DNA of 18,812 bases, taken from NCBI GenBank assembly GCA_030649775.1, contig JAUSFR010000067.1, positions 1 through 18,812 of the forward strand, written 5' to 3'. A model generated the notes under the pieces. That model was not told the DNA's origin and searched no databases. It saw nothing but the letters and a program-made list of their open reading frames with translations. Shown piece after piece: positions 7,211-13,827 of the stretch; position 1 is the first letter of the stretch, and every line of letters begins with the position of its first letter. The position numbers and the translations under genes are program-made. This DNA is from a bacterium. Lineage in GTDB: Bacteria; Patescibacteriota; Minisyncoccia; Phycocordibacterales; UBA10002.

Positions 7211-7911
7211 TCAAGTTCCTCTTCTAATTGTTCTAAAGGAGTGCTTACCCTTCCCAACAAAACATCCTGCGCAAAACTTTTGAATTCACGTGCCTCTGGA
7301 AAGAGTTCTTTCAAAAAAGGATTGTGAAGAATCGGTGAATCTTCGACCCCCGCATAATGACCTAAACTTGAAAACGGGTAGTGAACCGCCCATTCCCAGG
7401 CTTCGTTAAAAGAGGAGCATGCTTTTTCATATCCAAGAGGAAAAAGTTCAAATGTGTTTTTGACCATCACGTACGCGGCAACATAGCGAAAGTAATTGTC
7501 ATCATTGATCGTGCGCAGGCGGTATGCTCCCTGAAAGAGACTTCCTCGTTGGTTGTATTTTGCATTCGCATGGTTGGCCATTCCAGTGCAAAACTTGTGC
7601 ATGAACTTGCTAACGCCACCTTCTTCTGTCTCTTTCAATATGAGGTGAAAGTGATTGGTGAGCAGTGTAAACGCCTCAATGGATACCCTTGGGATCTTTT
7701 CTGGCCACGTTGAAGCTCTTGTAAGTGTTTTCTCGAGACCTTCGTCCATAAGATCGCGAAACCAGTCGACCGCGTGAAAGTGGTCGTTGAAGTGATTGAG
7801 CATGAGAAGAACTCGCCAGGAGTCTCCAAAGTCCTGAACAATCGGAAGCCCACGCGCTCCTCGTTTTACAATATGGACATACGAGCCGACGGTAAAAGGT
7901 TCTCGTCTCAT
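7201..7911 (-). CDS. REP-associated tyrosine transposase (Y1 / IS200-like domain)
   Basis: The 236-residue protein carries the Y1 single-strand transposase domain. The HUH metal site is LTNHFHLILKE (H87, H89), and the catalytic tyrosine is predicted in AKYNQRGSLFQGAYR (Y119). The start MRREPFTVGSYVHIVKRG and the segment WRVLLMLNHFND fit the RAYT group rather than the shorter IS200/IS605 TnpA. Such enzymes nick and join single-stranded DNA at hairpin sites through a 5'-phosphotyrosine intermediate. I chose the ATG at 7911; an upstream TTG at 7920 is less likely, and neither has a ribosome site. The reading frame is intact with all catalytic residues, so the enzyme could be active. It is transcribed against pcp, in the same direction as pth. 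Confidence 0.92.
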   Translation of the reverse strand: MRREPFTVGSYVHIVKRGARGLPIVQDFGDSWRVLLMLNHFNDHFHAVDWFRDLMDEGLEKTLTRASTWPEKIPRVSIEAFTLLTNHFHLILKETEEGGVSKFMHKFCTGMANHANAKYNQRGSLFQGAYRLRTINDDNYFRYVAAYVMVKNTFELFPLGYEKACSSFNEAWEWAVHYPFSSLGHYAGVEDSPILHNPFLKELFPEAREFKSFAQDVLLGRVSTPLEQLEEELEIL

Positions 7912-7921
7912 TTGCGTCAAG

Positions 7922-7954
7922 TATATCTGTAAGAGTCAGACTCTTACAGATATA
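7922..7954. repeat. Right palindrome of the transposase unit
   Basis: Perfect 16-bp arms (7922-7937 and 7939-7954) around a central A. It has the same GTAAGAGTCAGACTCTTAC core as the left copy but a different outer stem (TATATC/GATATA) that still pairs fully. Confidence 0.95.
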
Positions 7955-7963
7955 GAACTTCTA

Positions 7964-8578
7964 CTATGAATGATATTGGCTCATCGCCTTGTCGCGACCT
8001 TCGGTCACGAGCACCGTGAGTCCTTCGGCAATATTTTTTGACATCTTTTTAAGTGTCGTGAGTTCCGCGGGAGAAAAGGTGCCGAGAATAATCTTTTCCA
8101 CTGTTTTCTCGTCCTGTGATTTCTTCACCACCGAGGCGGACGAGGCGATACCGACACGCACGCGAACAAACTCCTGCGTCTTTACCGCCTTGATAATGGA
8201 TTCAACCCCACGATGTCCACCGGAACTTTTGTTAAATGATATTTTGTACGAACCAAACGGAATATCCAAATCGTCGTGAATAACGACCAATCGCTCTGCA
8301 TCTTTTTTTGTTTTTACGAGTCCGCGCACCGAGTCGCCCGACTTATTCATAAAAGTCTGGGGCAAGAGAAGAGCAACTGACCGTTGACCTTTGACCTTTG
8401 ACCCACGCAAGGGAGCGACAGAACCTTCCGAAATCAAAGCGTTTCTTTTTTTATCAAGCCTCCAGTCGGGAAGCTCCTGTACTTTCCTAAACACGTCAAG
8501 CACCATAGCACCGGTGTTGTGACGGCTGTTTTGATAGTCCTCTCCGGGATTTCCCAAGCCAACAAAAAAATATTGCAT
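7964..8578 (-). CDS. pth: Peptidyl-tRNA hydrolase
   Basis: The 204-residue protein is a bacterial Pth, which frees tRNA from peptidyl-tRNA dropped by stalled ribosomes. Family motifs are complete: FVGLGNPG with N10, NSRHNTG with the catalytic His20, PQTFMNKSG, HDDLDIPFG with the catalytic Asp (D102/D103) and FVRVRVGI. The GGHxG segment reads GGHRG, where E. coli has GGHNG (Asn114, a tRNA-contacting residue). The start at 8578 places GLGNPG and His20 at standard positions; the open frame upstream to 8662 is repeat sequence. Residues 59-67 (GSKVKGQRS) are coded by a four-unit 7-bp tandem array and form an extra loop before the PQTFMN strand. The gene converges on the transposase unit and has no terminator that I see. 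Confidence 0.96.
   Translation of the reverse strand: MQYFFVGLGNPGEDYQNSRHNTGAMVLDVFRKVQELPDWRLDKKRNALISEGSVAPLRGSKVKGQRSVALLLPQTFMNKSGDSVRGLVKTKKDAERLVVIHDDLDIPFGSYKISFNKSSGGHRGVESIIKAVKTQEFVRVRVGIASSASVVKKSQDEKTVEKIILGTFSPAELTTLKKMSKNIAEGLTVLVTEGRDKAMSQYHS
8378..8405. repeat. In-frame heptanucleotide array inside pth
   Basis: Four consecutive 7-mers on the plus strand: TGACCGT, TGACCTT, TGACCTT, TGACCCA. They are translated on the minus strand as part of Pth residues 59-67, a loop region. Confidence 0.9.
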
Positions 8579-8585
8579 ATTTTTA

Positions 8586-8728
8586 AAATTCCAAAACACA
8601 AATTCCAAAATCCAAACAAAACACACTGCTTCAAACCGCAACCCGACCAACGTGAGACTCACTTCTGGCTTTGGTGAATTGTGCTTTGAAAAGTTTGTTT
8701 GGTCTTTGTGTACTGTGCTTTGTGTTTT
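8586..8728. repeat. Converging heptanucleotide arms upstream of pth
   Basis: The left arm 8586-8620 is five 7-mers of the AAATTCC/AAAACAC type. The right arm 8670-8725 is a more degenerate run of TTTGGTG/TTTGTGT-type 7-mers. The arms are partly complementary: AAAACACAAA at 8593-8602 exactly matches the complement of 8719-8728. It lies just upstream of the pth start, and no gene is visible in it. Confidence 0.75.
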
Positions 8729-8788
8729 ACAAATACTATCACATTCTCTTCAGCCACAAAACATCTCATACACAACCTCTACGTTCCA

Positions 8789-8817
8789 TTGACATACGGC
8801 ATAGCTCTCTATAAGAA
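8789..8817 (+). promoter_or_regulatory. Promoter for the cupin gene
   Basis: A consensus TTGACA (8789-8794) is followed after 17 bases by TAAGAA (8812-8817); TATAAG two bases earlier is an alternative -10. The start falls about 25 bases before the cupin ATG. Confidence 0.7.
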
Positions 8818-8850
8818 TAGGGTAAACCTCAACCAAGGAGTTCTTTAAAT

Positions 8851-9384
8851 ATGAATATAGCCAGCCTCTCCGAGCCCGTACCTGTATCCGTATCTGTCAC
8901 GAAAATCAAAACTGACCCTCGTCTCCCCTCCATTTGGAAAACGCTTGACCCTGTGGATAGAAGCACGGTGCGGTTCGTCAAACCGTCAATGGGAAGGGAA
9001 ATGTCCGAGCTCTTCACCAAAAATTCGGTTCGGTCTCCCGCAACGCAAGAATTGGTTATTCGTGCCCTCAATCTCCGAGAGAATACATGCATCCCTTTCC
9101 ACCGCGATACCGGTAAGGAAAAATTATATTCCCTGCAGGGTGACGGGGTTATCGTTGTGTTTCTCAAGAGAGGCGGGGCAATAAGAAAACATCTGCTTAA
9201 CCGAGTGGGTGATCAGCTTATCATTCCGGTTGGAATGCCTCATGCTCTCTACTGCACCGTCGTGGATAGCTTCAAGGAAACATGTGGTCTCCAAATCGTT
9301 CTTTCCTCAAAGAAAGGCGAGACGAAATGGGAGACTTCCACACCCTTTCTTCTTGAAAACTCTCACCTTCAGAAAGAAATCTGA
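8851..9384 (+). CDS. Cupin-domain protein
   Basis: The 177-residue protein has one cupin barrel in about residues 65-155. Motif 1 is CIPFHRDTGKEKLYSLQGDG, with H84 and E90. Motif 2 is IPVGMPHAL, with H131 in the typical PxGxPH context. The second His of the classical HxH in motif 1 is replaced (HRD), so a metal site would have H84, E90 and H131 only, and metal binding is not certain. The enzyme or binding function cannot be read from sequence. Related small cupins include sugar-phosphate isomerases and sensor domains. The start is well supported: AAGGAG ends ten bases before the ATG, one of the few clear Shine-Dalgarno sites here. It has its own strong promoter and terminator. Confidence 0.8.
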   Translation: MNIASLSEPVPVSVSVTKIKTDPRLPSIWKTLDPVDRSTVRFVKPSMGREMSELFTKNSVRSPATQELVIRALNLRENTCIPFHRDTGKEKLYSLQGDGVIVVFLKRGGAIRKHLLNRVGDQLIIPVGMPHALYCTVVDSFKETCGLQIVLSSKKGETKWETSTPFLLENSHLQKEI

Positions 9385-9403
9385 TGTCAGACTCCCCGCC
9401 GTG

Positions 9404-9434
9404 TCCGCAACCTACAGAGGTTGCGGATTTTTTT
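9404..9434 (+). terminator. Terminator after the cupin gene
   Basis: A perfect 10-bp stem (TCCGCAACCT 9404-9413 with 9418-9427), an ACAG loop and a T7 run. Confidence 0.95.
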
Positions 9435-9504
9435 CATTTCTTCGGTGAAGTTTACACTTTCCGAAATTATTTTGGAAAAAATATGGTGTGCGACACAATG
9501 TTCC

Positions 9505-9534
9505 TTGCGTCAACCGCTCTCCGCGTACTACAAT
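9505..9534 (+). promoter_or_regulatory. Possible lepB promoter
   Basis: TTGCGT (9505-9510) and TACAAT (9529-9534) have an 18-bp spacer. If used, the leader would be only a few bases before the ATG at 9544. Confidence 0.45.
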
Positions 9535-9543
9535 TCATCTGTT

Positions 9544-10188
9544 ATGCAACCGCAGGAAGACATTTTTCAAAAAAATTCTGCGCCCGCCACCGAAAGTTTT
9601 GGTGACTCCGGAAAAACTTCCGTACCGCCTCCTCACGAGAAGCATAGTGTCGGTGAATCCATCTGGGATTTTATAAAATTCGGCGTACTCGCGGTAGTTA
9701 TCGTCATTCCGATACGTCTCTACATCGCCCAACCGTTCGTAGTGAGCGGTGCGTCTATGGTGCCGTCATTTCAGAGCGGACACTACCTCATTATTGACGA
9801 GGTATCGTACCGTTTTTTTGAGGAACCAAAGCGCGGTGAAGTTGTCGTCTTTCGTTTTCCTTCCGAACCGTCAAAGTTTCTTATCAAACGAGTCGCGGGA
9901 CTGCCGGGAGAAACCATTACCATCAAAGGGAATGAAATTACCATCAAAAACGAGGCCAACCCCGATGGTTTTGGGTGGGAACAGGGCGCTACCACGCCGG
10001 TAGAGAGCACGGGTAATCTTAGCGTAACGCTTGCGAGCGACGAATATTTTGTACTTGGAGACAACCGAGGAGCGAGTGCCGACTCCAGACTTTGGGGAAC
10101 GCTGAAGCGCGAGTTTATTGTGGGGCGTCCCATCGTTCGTCTGTTTCCGCTTTCCGAAGTTGGTATATTCCCCGGCGAATGGGAGTAA
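9544..10188 (+). CDS. lepB: Signal peptidase I
   Basis: The 214-residue protein is the leader peptidase that cuts signal peptides from exported proteins at the outer face of the membrane. Residues 1-40 are a polar, Pro/Ser-rich cytoplasmic tail. One membrane helix spans about 43-62. The S26 catalytic domain follows with the nucleophile in GASMVPSF (S71), the general base in FLIKRVAGLPGE (K115) and the GDNR box (VLGDNRGASADSR). Length and the single anchor fit the short Gram-positive/CPR type. The frame is open back to 9421, but that region contains a terminator; the ATG at 9544 gives the normal architecture. No Shine-Dalgarno is seen. Confidence 0.96.
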   Translation: MQPQEDIFQKNSAPATESFGDSGKTSVPPPHEKHSVGESIWDFIKFGVLAVVIVIPIRLYIAQPFVVSGASMVPSFQSGHYLIIDEVSYRFFEEPKRGEVVVFRFPSEPSKFLIKRVAGLPGETITIKGNEITIKNEANPDGFGWEQGATTPVESTGNLSVTLASDEYFVLGDNRGASADSRLWGTLKREFIVGRPIVRLFPLSEVGIFPGEWE

Positions 10189-10275
10189 AATTGAATAGGG
10201 AACCTAAACTATGAAATAGCGTGACTACACCAACTGGCGTTTTCGTACCTCATCCCCCAATCTACAACTGCTCCT

Positions 10276-10310
10276 CATATTTCACAATTCATTCTCCATA
10301 CTTCATCTCC
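10276..10310. repeat. Heptanucleotide array before the HisRS-like gene
   Basis: Five 7-mers: CATATTT, CACAATT, CATTCTC, CATACTT, CATCTCC, ending five bases before the ATG. A weaker, roughly complementary run (around 10191-10218, TATGAAATAG-like) follows the lepB stop. Confidence 0.7.
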
Positions 10311-10314
10311 CTCT

Positions 10315-11553
10315 ATGGCTTCTCACACAAAAACAACAGCGCGAACCCAAAAAAAGAAATCGGCGGGTGCTAAGTCCTACATTGAGTACAAGGATGTAGA
10401 CCCGGGAGTAGAGACCGCCCTCTATTACGGTTTCACCCCGCTTGATACTCCACTTACTATCGTAAAAGAAGACCGTGAAAAAGCGCGCGAGCTTGGATAC
10501 GAAGACCGAACGGAACCGTCAACACTGGGGCCCACAATCGAGGAGAAGGTGGCGCTCCTTCGGCACTATGAGGAGAAAAATCTTTCCAGCCATGCCCAGC
10601 CGATTATGTTCTGTACCGAACTCCTCTCCGGAGGCACGGGAAAGAAACACGCGGGAGAGCGTCGCATTTCCTTTGAAATAATGGGGACGGGAAAAAGTAT
10701 CGCCGAAGCGACGCTTATTCAAACCGCATTCGCCACGCTCCGAGAAGAAGGTCATACGGAGCTCACGCTTACGCTGAACAGTGTCGGCGACCGTGAATCA
10801 ATGAATCGCTTTCTGCGCGAGCTCGGTAACTACTACCGTAAGCACATCGCACTCCTTCCGCAGAGCTGTAAAACATTGCTTCGGAAAAATCCGCTTGACC
10901 TTCTCAAGTGTACGCACGAGAAATGCGCGCTACTCGCGGAGAGCGCGCCAAAATCAATCGGTTCACTCGGGGATGAAAGCCGTCGGCACTTCAAGGAAGT
11001 GCTGGAGTTTCTGGAGGAACTTCAAATACCGTACCGCATCGACCCCGGCCTTATCGGCAACCGCCTGTTTGCCACCGAAACATTGTTTGAAATCCGAGAA
11101 ACACTTCACGATGGCACGGAGCGCCTCCTTTGCGCGGGAACACGTTACAATGGCCTCGGAAAGCGGCTTGGCCACAAGAAAGAAGTCCCCTCCATCGGGA
11201 TGAATCTCCGCTTCATGAAGGAGGTGAAGGAAAACCCGGCGACAAGACGCATTCGCTTCAGGAAGCCCTCTATTTTTTTCCTTCAACTTGGCTTCTGCGC
11301 CAAATTAAAGAGCCTTCGGGTCATAGAAATGATGCGTCAGGTACGCATCCCCCTCTATCAGGCGCTCAACCGCGACAAGCTCCTCTCACAAATATCTTCC
11401 GCGGAAAACCTGCGCATTCCCTACTCAATCATCCTCGGACAACGCGAAGCGCTTGAGAACTCCGTTATCGTCAGAAACACCTCCAGTCGCGCGCAAGAGA
11501 CCATAAAACTCAAAGACCTCACGGAATATTTCAAGAAAATGAAGTTGGGGTAG
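10315..11553 (+). CDS. Histidyl-tRNA synthetase-like paralogue with degenerate active site
   Basis: The 412-residue protein aligns by eye with class II HisRS. YYGFTPLDTP (37-46) matches the N-terminal YGF.P...P. LIGNRLFATETLFEI (246-260) matches the HisA motif LVRGLDYYTxTVFE. CAGTRYNGLGKRLG (273-286) matches HisB (AGGRYDGL). The C-terminal part resembles the anticodon-binding domain. Key residues are missing: the HisA arginine (R259 in E. coli) aligns with Gly248 and the YY pair is gone. The normal motif 2 arginine region is replaced by HAQPIMFCTELLSGGTG. Aminoacylation is therefore unlikely; a regulatory or tRNA-binding role, as in HisZ- or Gcn2-type relatives, is an inference. The N-terminal 20 residues are basic. 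The ATG at 10315 has no Shine-Dalgarno. Confidence 0.8.
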   Translation: MASHTKTTARTQKKKSAGAKSYIEYKDVDPGVETALYYGFTPLDTPLTIVKEDREKARELGYEDRTEPSTLGPTIEEKVALLRHYEEKNLSSHAQPIMFCTELLSGGTGKKHAGERRISFEIMGTGKSIAEATLIQTAFATLREEGHTELTLTLNSVGDRESMNRFLRELGNYYRKHIALLPQSCKTLLRKNPLDLLKCTHEKCALLAESAPKSIGSLGDESRRHFKEVLEFLEELQIPYRIDPGLIGNRLFATETLFEIRETLHDGTERLLCAGTRYNGLGKRLGHKKEVPSIGMNLRFMKEVKENPATRRIRFRKPSIFFLQLGFCAKLKSLRVIEMMRQVRIPLYQALNRDKLLSQISSAENLRIPYSIILGQREALENSVIVRNTSSRAQETIKLKDLTEYFKKMKLG

Positions 11554-11559
11554 AAAAAG

Positions 11560-11692
11560 AAATCCTAAATTCTAAAATCTAAATTCGAAACAAAGTATAA
11601 AATCCAAATTAAGAAAAGGGGCGTACGTTTTTTGGTTTGGACTTCCACGTTTGAATTTTGTTTAGAGTTTAGAGTTTAGTTTTTTAGAATTT
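11560..11692. repeat. Converging heptanucleotide arms between the HisRS-like gene and rpsU
   Basis: The left arm 11560-11594 is AAATCCT, AAATTCT, AAAATCT, AAATTCG, AAACAAA. The right arm includes GTTTAGA, GTTTAGA, GTTTAGT (11660-11680). The outer ends are exact complements: AAATTCTAAAA at 11567-11577 and TTTTAGAATTT at 11682-11692. No gene is visible in it. Confidence 0.85.
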
Positions 11693-11723
11693 GCGCATCA
11701 TAGCACTCCTGTGCTATGATGCG
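11691..11723 (+). promoter_or_regulatory. rpsU promoter overlapped by a perfect 13-bp palindrome
   Basis: The -35 TTGCGC (11691-11696) and -10 TATGAT (11715-11720) have an 18-bp spacer, with TGC before the -10 (extended -10). A perfect inverted repeat (CGCATCATAGCAC 11694-11706; complement 11711-11723; TCCT between) covers the spacer and -10. It is a candidate operator. The predicted start at about 11727 falls at the ATG (11728), so the mRNA may be leaderless. Confidence 0.7.
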
Positions 11724-11727
11724 GTCC

Positions 11728-11988
11728 ATGTCAGCCCCAAACGTAAATGTGGAAGTCCAGAAGACCGGAAACGAAAGTAGCCTTAGCTTGCTTCGCCGTT
11801 TTTCAAAGCGCGTCCAAGGTTCGGGTGTACTCAATAAGGTGCGTAGCCTCCGCTACAAAACCCGCACCCTCTCCCCGCTGAAGCGCAAGATGTCTACGCT
11901 CAAATTCATTGACCGACGAGCCGAACGCGAAAAACTCGCGAAACTCGGCAAGCTCCCCGTGGAAAAGAAGCGCCGAGGTCGGAGATAA
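11728..11988 (+). CDS. rpsU: Small ribosomal subunit protein bS21
   Basis: The 86-residue basic protein shows the bS21 core VEVQKTGNESSLSLLRRFSKRVQGSGVLNKVRSLRYKTR, with the family's NE.....LRRF.R.V..SG. pattern, followed by a long Lys/Arg-rich tail ending GRR. bS21 sits on the 30S platform near the anti-Shine-Dalgarno and helps initiation. The ATG at 11728 is chosen because the -10 (11715-11720) lies over the in-frame ATGs at 11716 and 11719. It begins MSAPNVNVEV. No terminator follows directly; a terminator-like hairpin lies 120 bases downstream inside the start of ybeY. Confidence 0.92.
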   Translation: MSAPNVNVEVQKTGNESSLSLLRRFSKRVQGSGVLNKVRSLRYKTRTLSPLKRKMSTLKFIDRRAEREKLAKLGKLPVEKKRRGRR

Positions 11989-11992
11989 AGGT

Positions 11993-12070
11993 AATAACCA
12001 AGAACCAATATCCAATAACCAAAAGTATTCGTTTCGGTCTTGGTGATTGGTGTTTGAGTATTGGTTATTT
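11993..12070. repeat. Converging heptanucleotide arms between rpsU and ybeY
   Basis: The left arm 11993-12020 is AATAACC, AAGAACC, AATATCC, AATAACC. After 15 bases the right arm 12036-12070 is GGTCTTG, GTGATTG, GTGTTTG, AGTATTG, GTTATTT. The arms are approximate complements, AATAACC against GGTTATT at the outer ends, so the block can fold as a hairpin. Confidence 0.9.
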
Positions 12071-12077
12071 TTATAGG

Positions 12078-12461
12078 ATGTCTCTCTCTATCTCCTCTAT
12101 GACAAAAGCAAAGCCCCGCGTCTCGCGGGCTTTTTTGCTTGAGGCGAAAAACGCCGTGCTCGGGAAGCGCTATGAATTGAGCGTTGCTTTTGTAACCTCC
12201 TCCCTGATGAAGGCGTACAACAAAAAATTTCGCGGAAAGCCTGTGCCGACCGATATCTTAAGCTTCCCGCTCTCCGCCCTCTCTGGAGAAATTCTTTTTT
12301 CAATGGCAGAAGTCCGGAAACAAGCGCCTCTTTTCGGACGAACACCCGAAAATTTCCTTTCTTTCCTGTTTATCCACGGATTGATTCATTTGAAAGGATA
12401 CACGCATGGGAGTACAATGGAGGCACAAGAGAAAAAATTCAGAAAGAAATTTAACATCTGA
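12078..12461 (+). CDS. ybeY: Endoribonuclease YbeY (16S rRNA maturation / ribosome quality control)
   Basis: The 127-residue protein is a compact UPF0054 metalloprotein. Visible marks are YNKKFRGKPVPTDILSFPL, with the conserved Arg52 and the TDxLSFP segment, then GEILFSMAEVRKQAP. The zinc motif HGLIHLKGYTHG has ligands H100, H104 and H110 (HxxxHxxxxxH). YbeY acts in 16S rRNA 3'-end processing; its position after rpsU fits a small-subunit cluster. The N-terminus is shorter than in E. coli, as in the CPR members I remember. The ATG at 12078 is preceded only by TATAGG; an ATG at 12099 is an alternative. The first codons contain a terminator-like hairpin with T6 (12108-12136). Confidence 0.93.
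   Translation: MSLSISSMTKAKPRVSRAFLLEAKNAVLGKRYELSVAFVTSSLMKAYNKKFRGKPVPTDILSFPLSALSGEILFSMAEVRKQAPLFGRTPENFLSFLFIHGLIHLKGYTHGSTMEAQEKKFRKKFNI
12108..12136 (+). terminator. Terminator-like hairpin inside the 5' end of ybeY
   Basis: AAAGCCCCGCG (12110-12120), a TCT loop, then CGCGGGCTTTTTT (12124-12136): a GC-rich stem with one bulged C and a T6 run. It lies within ybeY codons about 11-20, in sense orientation. It may end rpsU transcripts or attenuate ybeY. Confidence 0.6.
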
Positions 12462-12468
12462 ATTTTTG

Positions 12469-12564
12469 CAAGCCTGAAGCGAGAAGTCCGAAGCTCGAAG
12501 AATTTTTAATGTTTAGAAGTTTTTTGTTTCCCTTCGAACTTAGAGCTTGGTGCTTAGAGCTTGT
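12469..12564. repeat. Converging heptanucleotide arms between ybeY and ftsA
   Basis: The left arm 12469-12503 is CAAGCCT, GAAGCGA, GAAGTCC, GAAGCTC, GAAGAAT. The right arm 12530-12564 is five 7-mers of the AACTTAG/AGCTTGG/TGCTTAG type. The arms are complementary in pattern (GAAGCTC against AGCTTxx). The block reaches to within seven bases of the ftsA start. Confidence 0.85.
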
Positions 12565-12570
12565 GCTTTC

Positions 12571-13752
12571 GTGTCCAAAAACATTTCAGTCGGCATTGAC
12601 ATCGGAACCTACCAGACACGCGTCGTGGCTGCGGAAAACGCCCGTGAAGGCGAGCGTGAGTTTCCGAAAGTCGTAGGTGTAGGCTTCGCGGAATCCCGTG
12701 GTCTTCATCATGGCTGTATCTTGAGCCAACCCGACGCTGTACAGAGCGTGAGGCAAGCCGTCGCGCAGGCTTCAAAAGCGGCTGGGGTTCCCATCACAAG
12801 GGCTGTCGTCTCCATTGGCGGTATCGGACTTTCCTGCGTCACCTCCACCGGTTCGGTGGTCATCTCAAAAGCCGACGGCGAAATCACCGAGCTTGACGTC
12901 AAAAAAGCCGTGGAAACGAGCGAGCAGGAAATCCCCGCCTCACAATCCCTCAACCGAAAAATTCTCCACACCATTCCTCGCGAGTTCAAGGTAGACGGGA
13001 AAGCCGTGCTCGGAAGACCGGAGGGGCTTAAGGGAAGCAAACTTGAAGTCCGAACACTTTTCATCACGTGCTTTGAGCACCATATGAACGAGCTTCTGGA
13101 GACATTCGCCGAAGCGGGTATTGAAGTGGAGGACCTTGTCGCCTCTCCGATGGCCGCAAGTCTTGTGACACTCACCAAGCAACAAAAAATGGCCGGAGTC
13201 GTCCTCGCGAACATTGGTTCGGAAACGGTGTCCATTGTTGTGTTTGAAAATAACCTGCCCATATCGCTTGAAATCTTCCCCATCGGGGGTAACGACATCA
13301 CAAACGATATCGCACTCGGCCTGCGCATCCCGCTTGAGGAAGCCGAGAGTATCAAGCGAGGCTCACTCGTCGGAGGAACTTTCTCGCGCAAACGACTTGA
13401 TGAAATCGTTGAGGCGAGACTCTCCGATATCTTTGAGCTTATTGAGGCACATCTCAAAAAACTCGGGCGAAGCGGATTACTCCCCGCGGGTATTGTGCTC
13501 ACGGGAGGAGGCTCCGCGATTGAAACGGTTGACGACCTCGCCAAAGCGGCGCTTCGTCTCCCCTCCCGCATCGCGAGCGTTTCCTTCGGCGACAACATTC
13601 GCGGACAAATCAAAGACGCCTCGTGGTCGGTTGCCTACGGACTCTGCATTATCGGACTGCGAAATGACGACGAGGAAACCACCTCCGGACGCACTTTCGT
13701 AAGGCGAACCAGAAAAGGACTTATGAATTTCTTTCGTCAATTTCTTCCGTAA
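12571..13752 (+). CDS. ftsA: Cell division protein FtsA
   Basis: The 393-residue protein is the actin-like FtsA that tethers FtsZ filaments to the membrane. The phosphate-1 motif is SVGIDIGTYQTRVV (6-19). The SHS2/1C region follows (about 83-165), then the phosphate-2 region VLANIGSETVSIVVFE (211-226) and the adenosine motif GIVLTGGGSAIETV (307-320). It ends with RKGLMNFFRQFLP, the expected C-terminal amphipathic membrane-targeting helix. The GTG at 12571 gives the usual start just before SVGIDIG. Reading further up to TTG 12547 would enter the heptanucleotide array. No Shine-Dalgarno or promoter is evident. ftsZ is 941 bases downstream rather than adjacent, separated by a minus-strand gene and repeats. 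Confidence 0.95.
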   Translation: MSKNISVGIDIGTYQTRVVAAENAREGEREFPKVVGVGFAESRGLHHGCILSQPDAVQSVRQAVAQASKAAGVPITRAVVSIGGIGLSCVTSTGSVVISKADGEITELDVKKAVETSEQEIPASQSLNRKILHTIPREFKVDGKAVLGRPEGLKGSKLEVRTLFITCFEHHMNELLETFAEAGIEVEDLVASPMAASLVTLTKQQKMAGVVLANIGSETVSIVVFENNLPISLEIFPIGGNDITNDIALGLRIPLEEAESIKRGSLVGGTFSRKRLDEIVEARLSDIFELIEAHLKKLGRSGLLPAGIVLTGGGSAIETVDDLAKAALRLPSRIASVSFGDNIRGQIKDASWSVAYGLCIIGLRNDDEETTSGRTFVRRTRKGLMNFFRQFLP

Positions 13753-13827
13753 GTTCTCGCCTCAAAAAAAGAACCGTCCGGGTGGGGACGATTCAAAAGT
13801 AGCGACAAAGCGCTTTGTAAATCTTGA

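Larger units (their letters stand above)
7180..7954. mobile_element. REP-associated Y1 transposase unit bounded by two hairpins
   Basis: A single Y1 (HUH) transposase gene sits between two perfect palindromes, 7180-7210 and 7922-7954, that share the same core. The layout agrees with a RAYT (REP-associated tyrosine transposase) and its hairpin sites. No accessory gene such as tnpB is present. The unit lies between two convergent genes (pcp-like and pth), a position that would do little harm. Confidence 0.75.

Noticed and set aside
8579..8662. N-terminal extension of Pth to 8662
   Set aside because: It is encoded by the heptanucleotide repeat region and precedes the normal MQYFFVGLGNPG start, which puts His20 at its standard place.
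10315..11553. HisZ (ATP phosphoribosyltransferase regulatory subunit)
   Set aside because: The protein appears to keep a C-terminal anticodon-binding-like domain, which HisZ lacks, and no his biosynthesis genes are nearby; HisRS-like paralogue fits better.
12708..13613. 301-residue minus-strand open frame opposite ftsA
   Set aside because: It is the Ser/Arg-rich shadow of a well-supported FtsA; no motif, promoter or start signal supports it.
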